Below are positions 33,079 to 37,656 of a stretch of DNA of 37,656 nucleotides, one piece after another. Source of the stretch: Nitrospirae bacterium GWC2_57_13 (GTDB taxonomy: Bacteria > Nitrospirota > UBA9217); contig MHDZ01000017.1 of assembly GCA_001805055.1 (NCBI GenBank), forward strand, positions 13,357-51,012, in the 5' to 3' direction. The translations under genes and the position numbers were made by a program. Position 1 is the first letter of the stretch. Every line of letters begins with the position of its first letter. The notes beneath the pieces are model-generated. The model had not been told where the DNA came from, ran no database searches, and saw only the letters and a list, made by a program, of their open reading frames with translations.

Positions 33079-33564
33079 ATGATAATTTCTCTTATTGCCG
33101 CAGTTGCCGAGAATAGCGTGATCGGGCGCAATGGCGCCCTGCCCTGGCATATCCCCTCGGACCTGAAACGCTTCAATGATATGACCCGCGGCCATACGGT
33201 CATCATGGGCCGGAAGACCTTTGAGAGCATCGGCAGGCCGCTGCCGGGAAGAAGGAACATCGTTCTGACCCGCCGGCGTGGCTATCAGGCTGAAGGCTGC
33301 GATATCGTTCACGATCTTGATTCCGCTTTCGCGGCCTGCGCGGGCGAGGCAGAGGTCTTTATCGGCGGCGGCGGCGAGGTTTATGCCGGGACGATCCATC
33401 TAGCCGACCGGATCTATCTGACATGCGTCAAGGCAGCGGTCGAAGGCGACACGCTGTTCCCTGAGATACCCGGCGATTTCATCGGCGCGGAACAGGGCCG
33501 GGCGGATGACGTGATCCCTACGGTCTATATCCTTCTCACCCGGAAGGTCGGAACTAGCCCATAA
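33079..33564 (+). CDS. folA: Dihydrofolate reductase
   Basis: FolA reduces dihydrofolate to tetrahydrofolate with NADPH, needed for thymidylate synthesis. The 161 residues match the family. Landmarks are IISLIAAVAENSVIGRNGALPWHIPSDLKRF with the active-site acid, HTVIMGRKTFESIGRPLPGRRNIVLTR for NADPH binding, and VFIGGGGEVYA. The ATG at 33079 has AAGGA upstream and gives the standard N terminus; the track start is seven codons earlier. No thyA or thyX lies nearby. Confidence 0.96.
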   Translation: MIISLIAAVAENSVIGRNGALPWHIPSDLKRFNDMTRGHTVIMGRKTFESIGRPLPGRRNIVLTRRRGYQAEGCDIVHDLDSAFAACAGEAEVFIGGGGEVYAGTIHLADRIYLTCVKAAVEGDTLFPEIPGDFIGAEQGRADDVIPTVYILLTRKVGTSP

Positions 33565-33608
33565 ACCAGAGCGTTTTCTCAGTAAAGAGCCCATACATAC
33601 ACCCCTGA

Positions 33609-33678
33609 GCCGCTAAAAGGTACAAGAAGCGCAAAAAAAGATAAAATCCTTTTGCGAATTTTGCGCATCTTTGCGGCT
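33609..33678. repeat. Palindromic GCAAA-type repeat between folA and the polyferredoxin gene
   Basis: AGCCGC at the left end mirrors GCGGCT at the right. In between, GAAGCGCAAAA and TTTTGCGAATTTTGCGC pair loosely around AAAGATAAAATCCTTTT. It is non-coding; the track ORF of the next gene starts inside it. Confidence 0.5.
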
Positions 33679-33756
33679 AAAAAAAGCATGAATGGCTGTA
33701 CCATGGGCATGATCCATATCATACTCGTTGCCGCATCGATGAGCTATCATGTCTTC

Positions 33757-34746
33757 ATGAGGCCGGATCGCGCATACATCAAGATGGTTAGGTACGGGGT
33801 GCAGGCCCTGTTCCTGCTGCTTACGGTGCATATCGGCTACCGGTTCTTTGCTTTCCTTCAACACTTCACCACACCCGGGAATCCCTTTGTTGAGCGGCCG
33901 CACGCTGTCGACGCCTTTCTGCCCATTGCAGGGTTCATGTCCTTCAAGTATGCACTCTTCACCGGCATCGTAGAGCCCTTCCATCCTGCGGGGCTCGTGA
34001 TGTTCACGGCCATTGTCGCCGTTTCCGTCCTGGTGAAAAAAGGGTTCTGCGGCTGGATCTGCCCTGTGGGCACGCTGTCGCAGTACGTCTGGATGGCCGG
34101 GGAACGCATCTTCGGCAGGAACTTCCGGATGGAGCGGTTCACGGACGGGTCCTTCCGATCGCTCAAATACATCCTGATGGCCTTCTTTCTCCTGTTCATC
34201 GGGTTCGCCATGGCGCCGAACATGATGCTGCTTTTTTTTATCAGCGATTACTATATGATCGCAGATGTGAAGACCATGCTCTTCTTCACGAATATCTCGA
34301 CCCTCTCCCTCTGGGTGATCGGGGTGATCGGGATACTGTCGCTGCTCTACAAGAACGTCTGGTGCCGCTACCTTTGCCCCTACGGGGCACTCCTGGGGCT
34401 GCTGAGCCGCTGGAGTCCCGCGAGGATCGAGCGAACTGAACAGGCCTGCACTCATTGCGGGGCCTGTTCCCGGAACTGTCCGTCGCTGATCGACGTGGAA
34501 AAGCAGGAGGCAATTCGTTCCGCCGAATGCTTCGGGTGCCTGACCTGCGTCGCATCCTGTCCGGCGCCCGGCGCCCTGGATGTCACCATCACTTCCGGCC
34601 GCCGCCGCAGCATCCTGCACCCCGCCCTTTTTCCGGTCGTCCTGCTGGGCATCTTTTATCTTATCATCGGCGCTGCCATGATGCTCGGCATCTGGCGATC
34701 GCAGATCCCCTACGAAGAATATGTGCGCGTCCTGTCCGGCATGTGA
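33757..34746 (+). CDS. NapH/NosR-like membrane polyferredoxin
   Basis: This is a membrane iron-sulfur protein of the Fer4_5 type (NapH, NosR, CcoG relatives). About 330 residues hold five or six hydrophobic segments. Two CxxxCP motifs sit at membrane edges (CGWICPVGTLSQ and CRYLCPYGALLG). Two [4Fe-4S] motifs follow (CTHCGACSRNCP and CFGCLTCVASCP), and a final membrane helix ends the protein. Such proteins pass electrons between the quinone pool and periplasmic or cytoplasmic partners. No partner reductase is adjacent. The start is uncertain: 33757, 33739 or 33709 are all ATG in frame, none with a good ribosome site. The track start lies in a repeat and is unlikely. Confidence 0.85.
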   Translation: MRPDRAYIKMVRYGVQALFLLLTVHIGYRFFAFLQHFTTPGNPFVERPHAVDAFLPIAGFMSFKYALFTGIVEPFHPAGLVMFTAIVAVSVLVKKGFCGWICPVGTLSQYVWMAGERIFGRNFRMERFTDGSFRSLKYILMAFFLLFIGFAMAPNMMLLFFISDYYMIADVKTMLFFTNISTLSLWVIGVIGILSLLYKNVWCRYLCPYGALLGLLSRWSPARIERTEQACTHCGACSRNCPSLIDVEKQEAIRSAECFGCLTCVASCPAPGALDVTITSGRRRSILHPALFPVVLLGIFYLIIGAAMMLGIWRSQIPYEEYVRVLSGM

Positions 34747-35146
34747 TCCCTGGTAAGGCGGGCGTTAAGCCAAAAGCTAAAGGCGTCTCTCGCAAAGCTC
34801 GCAAAGGACGCAAAGGTTGGAGCAGCGCTCAGCGGTCAGGTGTCAGGAACTGATAGCTCATAGCTGACAGCTGATAGCAAGTCCTGCCCCTGGCGCCTTG
34901 GCGAGAAATACCGACTTTTGTTATTCTCTCTGTTCGACCTGGCTCCGTGGTAAAAAGTGCTCCCATTTTTTACGCGCTTTGAGTCTTTCTCCGTTCCGCA
35001 TCATATGCTAATAGATACGCCCGCCCCGGATCAAACAAAAAATAGGAAGCGGGTCCCGCACCTTTGCCAATAGTAGTGGACGCGGGACTCTCGAAACGGA
35101 GCCGGGGGAGCGGAGGCGGCTTTGCGCGAGATGGCATTTCCGGTTC

Positions 35147-35178
35147 ATCCGCTTCCAAATGCTCTTTTCAGGTTGATG
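35147..35178 (+). repeat. 32-bp dispersed repeat, inverted copy at 17160-17191
   Basis: TCCAAATGCTCTTTTCAGG (35154-35172) equals the reverse complement of 17166-17184 exactly. The match extends to 32 bp with three differences. The copies lie about 18 kb apart in opposite orientation, both intergenic. Confidence 0.75.
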
Positions 35179-35193
35179 TGGTATGCTTATAGT
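35165..35193 (+). promoter_or_regulatory. Candidate promoter for the sugar dehydrogenase gene
   Basis: TTTTCA-N17-TATAGT gives a start near 35200, 23 bases before the ATG. The -35 part lies inside the 32-bp dispersed repeat. Confidence 0.45.
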
Positions 35194-35222
35194 ATTCCCA
35201 TCAATGCAAGGAGGGCAAAACA

Positions 35223-36365
35223 ATGGATCGATGTGCTCTCTTCACCATTACAATCCTGCTTCTTTCGGCAAGCGCTTCGGGGGCGGCGGAACCGGCCGAG
35301 AGCGCTCCGTGGCCCAAGGTCACCATAACCCCGCTGGTGCAGGGCCTGGACAAACCCACGCACATCACCCATGCCGGCGATGGGGGCGGCAGGATCTTTG
35401 TAACTGAGCAGCGGGGAAGGATCATGATCCTCAGGGACAACAGCCTGCTCCCGACGGTCTTCCTGGACATCCGCGACCGCGTGGGCTGCTGCGGGGAGCG
35501 GGGCCTTTTGTCAGTTGCCTTTCCGCCTGCCTATGCTTCGAAGAAACACTTCTACGTCAATTATACTGATCGTTCAGGCGACACGGTTGTGGCGCGGTAC
35601 CGGGTGGCCGGGCACCCCGACACTGCGGACCCTGCCAGCGAAGAGGTCCTGCTCACCATCGGGCAGCCCTATGCGAACCACAATGGCGGCCAGCTCGCCT
35701 TTGGCCCTGACGGGTTCCTGTATATCGGCATGGGTGACGGAGGCTCAGGCGGCGATCCGCAGAACAACGGGCAGAAGGCCGGCACGCTGCTCGGCAAGAT
35801 CCTGCGGATCGACGTTGAATCGGGAACAAGCCCCTACCGTCTCCCCCCGGGCAATCCCTTTGTGAACAAAAAAGGCTTTCGGCCAGAGATCTGGGCATTG
35901 GGCCTGCGCAATCCCTGGCGCTTTGCCTTTGACCGGCAGACAGGCGATCTGTTCATCGCCGACGTGGGACAGAACCAATACGAGGAGATCAATGTGCAGC
36001 CGGCAGGGAGCCGGGGCGGCGAGAACTACGGCTGGAGGATCATGGAAGGCAGCCACTGCTTCCGGGCGAAGACCTGCAAAAAACAAGGGCTCGTGCCGCC
36101 GGTAGCCGAGTACGATCATTCAAAAGGATGCTCGGTGACGGGCGGAGCGGTGTACAGGGGCACAAACCATCCTCGTCTGCGCGGCATCTATTTTTATGGT
36201 GATTACTGTTCCGGCCGCGTCTGGGGTCTGCGTCGCACCGGCGGTGTCTGGGAATCAAAAGAGCTGCTGGAGACGGGCTATGCGATAAGCACCTTCGGCG
36301 AGGATGAGGACGGGGCCGTCTATGCGGCGGACCACGGGAAAGGCGGTATCGGCAGACTTGAATAG
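35223..36365 (+). CDS. Soluble PQQ-type sugar (glucose/sorbosone) dehydrogenase family protein
   Basis: The 380-residue product has a signal peptide (CALFTITILLLSASASGAAEP) and is thus periplasmic or secreted. The rest is a six-bladed propeller of the glucose/sorbosone dehydrogenase family: TPLVQGLDKPTHITHAGDG, RGLLSVAFPPAY, NHNGGQLAFGPDGFLYIGMGDGGSGGDPQNNGQ, EIWALGLRNPWRFAFDRQTG, and DVGQNQYEEIN. The family oxidises aldose sugars with PQQ, but many members have unknown substrates and PQQ genes are not in the window. AAGGAGGG precedes the ATG. Four extra cysteines near CCGERG and CFRAKTCKK suggest disulfides. It appears to be a single gene unit. Confidence 0.9.
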   Translation: MDRCALFTITILLLSASASGAAEPAESAPWPKVTITPLVQGLDKPTHITHAGDGGGRIFVTEQRGRIMILRDNSLLPTVFLDIRDRVGCCGERGLLSVAFPPAYASKKHFYVNYTDRSGDTVVARYRVAGHPDTADPASEEVLLTIGQPYANHNGGQLAFGPDGFLYIGMGDGGSGGDPQNNGQKAGTLLGKILRIDVESGTSPYRLPPGNPFVNKKGFRPEIWALGLRNPWRFAFDRQTGDLFIADVGQNQYEEINVQPAGSRGGENYGWRIMEGSHCFRAKTCKKQGLVPPVAEYDHSKGCSVTGGAVYRGTNHPRLRGIYFYGDYCSGRVWGLRRTGGVWESKELLETGYAISTFGEDEDGAVYAADHGKGGIGRLE

Positions 36366-36420
36366 CACTTGGCGTGGTGAGAGCCGCGGCGGTTGTATGC
36401 GTTTTTATGCGGAAAAATGC

Positions 36421-36449
36421 TTGACAGGTACAGGGCTTTTTGGTATGGT
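36421..36449 (+). promoter_or_regulatory. Promoter of the cold-shock gene
   Basis: TTGACA is followed after 17 bases by TATGGT. The start falls near 36456, leaving about 94 nt of leader before the GTG start, consistent with the long leaders of csp mRNAs. Confidence 0.65.
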
Positions 36450-36549
36450 AGTCCCTGTTTCATCGTCATGCAGGAATGTATGGCGTAGATCCCTCAGGGC
36501 AGTATAGTGTGTCTTGAGATTTTGTTTCACATCACAAGGAGGGTTACAC

Positions 36550-36753
36550 GTGGCAAAGGGCAAAGTAAAGTGGTTCAATGATGCAAAGGGCTTTGGTTTC
36601 ATTACTCAGGATTCCGGTGAGGATGTATTCGTGCATTTTTCCGCGATCCAGGGCGACGGCTTCAAGTCTCTCAAAGAGAACGACGAAGTCGAGTTCGACG
36701 TTACCAGTGGTCCCAAGGGGCCGCAGGCGGGCGACGTCACCAAAGCGAACTGA
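36550..36753 (+). CDS. Cold-shock-domain protein (CspA family)
   Basis: This 67-residue OB-fold protein binds single-stranded RNA and DNA. Both nucleic-acid motifs are visible: KGFGFIT (RNP1) and DVFVHFSAI (RNP2). The start is a GTG with AAGGAGGG eight bases upstream, which gives the standard [10 protein letters not shown] beginning; the track ORF starts 12 codons earlier with no family support. It has its own promoter (36421) and a hairpin after the stop. It may act as an RNA chaperone; cold induction is not shown by sequence alone. Confidence 0.95.
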   Translation: MAKGKVKWFNDAKGFGFITQDSGEDVFVHFSAIQGDGFKSLKENDEVEFDVTSGPKGPQAGDVTKAN

Positions 36754-36765
36754 ACTCACGCAACT

Positions 36766-36792
36766 GGGGCCGGGATCAGCGATTCCGGCCCC
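36766..36792 (+). terminator. Hairpin after the cold-shock gene
   Basis: GGGGCCGGGATC pairs with GATTCCGGCCCC (12 bp, one wobble) around AGC. Only a pyrimidine-rich tail follows (GTCCCTTCC), so the terminator is likely but not classical. Confidence 0.6.
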
Positions 36793-36820
36793 GTCCCTTC
36801 CTCGCACGACGCGCGATCCC

Positions 36821-37255
36821 CTACCGAATCAGCAGCCAAATCATCGGCAGCCACAACTCCCTGGCGTAGGGAACGGGCTTGTTGTCGACCAGCACTTCGC
36901 ACCCCGGCACGGCATGGACCACGTCCCACAAATCCCTCAACCGTGACGGACTCTTGCCTGGAAAGTACGTGGCGAAATGCCGCGCGGTCAACCCCGTGCC
37001 GATGGCTCTGAGATCATCGGCGCCGCGCGCGAGTTCCATCGCCTTCCCGTAACCATCGCCGTCGAACACGGGGAATGAGAGCGTGACGGAAAACGGCAGT
37101 GACTCCGCGCCGAAGAGCGCTTCACGCAACTCCGGATGCAGTGTCTCCAGCTCCTCCTGCGACGGCTGCTCGGGCAAATCCGCGTACGGCCAGAACCGAT
37201 CCAGCGGCCGATTGACCGGCTGGTCGGGCAGAACGCGGCCTGGGATCTTCGGCAT
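36821..37255 (-). CDS. Hypothetical protein downstream of nuoN
   Basis: I do not recognise this 144-residue protein. It begins with a Pro-rich, basic-acidic stretch (PKIPGRVLPDQPVNRPLDRFWPYADLPEQP) and has an acidic EELETLHPELREALF helix. The C terminus ends in WLPMIWLLIR. No cysteine cluster is seen and the N terminus is not a signal peptide. It starts 9 bases after the nuoN stop on the minus strand, so the two are probably co-transcribed. The convergent arrangement with the csp gene and a style unlike the rest of the window leave open that it comes from a different genome. Confidence 0.6.
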   Translation of the reverse strand: MPKIPGRVLPDQPVNRPLDRFWPYADLPEQPSQEELETLHPELREALFGAESLPFSVTLSFPVFDGDGYGKAMELARGADDLRAIGTGLTARHFATYFPGKSPSRLRDLWDVVHAVPGCEVLVDNKPVPYARELWLPMIWLLIR

Positions 37256-37264
37256 CTAATCTAC

Positions 37265-37656
37265 TCAGAAAATCGACGCCACCGAGTTGGCGGCGATCGT
37301 CAGCAACCGGCCGGGCAGCACGCCCAAGTAGAACACACCAACCACCGCCACAAGCAAGCCCACGCCCACCATCACCGGCACAGCCGGCCGGCGGCCCTCG
37401 GCGGGCTCGTCAACCATGTACATCATGACGACGATGCGCAGGTAGAAGAACACGGACACGACGCTCGTCAAGACGCCCAATACGGCGAGCGCGACCATGT
37501 GTTCCTGCATGGCGGCGTTGAAGATGTACCACTTCGCCACGAAGCCGACGGTCGGCGGAAATCCGCCGAGCGACAGCAGAAAGACCGTCAGCAGGCCCGC
37601 GAGCCACGGACGATCCTGCCCCAGCCCCGCGAAGTCGCGCATATCGTCATGCGGCC
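37265..37656 (-). CDS. nuoN: NADH-quinone oxidoreductase subunit N, C-terminal part
   Basis: The frame runs off the window edge, so only the last 130 or so residues are seen. NuoN is an antiporter-like membrane subunit of respiratory complex I. The visible part contains DMRDFAGLGQDRPWLAG, LSLGGFPPTVGFVAKWYIFNAAM and three further hydrophobic helices. The FPPTVGFVAKWYIF segment is diagnostic for NuoN. The track Met at 37642 is internal; the frame continues upstream. nuoN is usually the last gene of the nuo operon, which agrees with the order read on the minus strand. No other nuo gene is in the window. Confidence 0.9.
   Translation of the reverse strand, partial: PHDDMRDFAGLGQDRPWLAGLLTVFLLSLGGFPPTVGFVAKWYIFNAAMQEHMVALAVLGVLTSVVSVFFYLRIVVMMYMVDEPAEGRRPAVPVMVGVGLLVAVVGVFYLGVLPGRLLTIAANSVASIF

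Larger units (their letters stand above)
34747..35222. other. 476-bp gap with several repeat families
   Basis: No gene is supported. From 34786 it holds CTCGCAAAG words in tandem. From about 34851 it holds AGCTCATAGCTGACAGCTGATAGC-like words. The 32-bp dispersed repeat lies at 35147-35178. A promoter-like element for the sugar dehydrogenase gene overlaps the last repeat. The track ORFs here lack family features. Confidence 0.5.

Overview
The window is bacterial DNA, roughly 55-62% G+C in genes, from an anaerobic sulfur-metabolising organism. Gene content (reductive-type dsrAB with dsrD, a dsrN-like gene, dsrC, dsrEFH and dsrMKJOP in one locus) resembles sulfate- or sulfite-reducing Nitrospirota or a deep Desulfobacterota lineage. 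This is inference from gene content, since no rRNA or phylogeny is available here.

Layout. Bases 1-1306 hold the 3' end of a large CARDB-repeat surface protein, followed by an OsmC-family gene on the minus strand. A 1.3 kb AT-rich intergenic region (1837-3148) then leads into the dissimilatory sulfite reductase locus. The locus runs collinearly for 12 kb: dsrA-dsrB, dsrD-dsrN-(zinc-ribbon ORF)-dsrC, dsrH-dsrE-dsrF, (RsbRD-N-like ORF)-dsrM-K-J-O-P, and a small dicluster ferredoxin. Hairpin terminators separate these blocks. DsrAB reduces sulfite, forming a trisulfide on DsrC. DsrMKJOP is the membrane complex expected to reduce that product with quinol-derived electrons. DsrD stimulates DsrAB, and DsrN is expected to amidate siroheme. 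DsrEFH are sulfur-transfer proteins more usual in sulfur oxidisers, so the locus mixes reductive and oxidative markers. No dsrL, aprAB, sat or qmo lies in the window.

From 15.6 to 25.4 kb come housekeeping genes: pcnB, rsmE, rpiB-glyA, a dCMP deaminase gene, nrdR, priA and smpB. Among them lie small unknown ORFs, one a Cys-rich ORF interrupted by an in-frame TGA. From 25.6 to 36.8 kb come a dienelactone-hydrolase-like lipoprotein, cstA, an RND exporter, an esterase-like lipoprotein that lacks its catalytic serine, alkD, folA, a NapH-like polyferredoxin, a soluble sugar dehydrogenase and a cold-shock gene. Intergenic spaces here are rich in short dispersed repeats and palindromes. The last 0.85 kb switches to the minus strand, with a hypothetical gene and the 3' end of nuoN. 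It may be a true operon boundary or an assembly junction.

The strongest leads are a possible sigma-54 promoter with two upstream dyads ahead of dsrA, the dsrD plus dsrEFH combination, an uncharacterised zinc-ribbon gene embedded in the dsr operon, the TGA at a cysteine position in a zinc-ribbon ORF, and the Ser-to-Ala esterase. All functional statements rest on reading motifs by eye; no database search was run.
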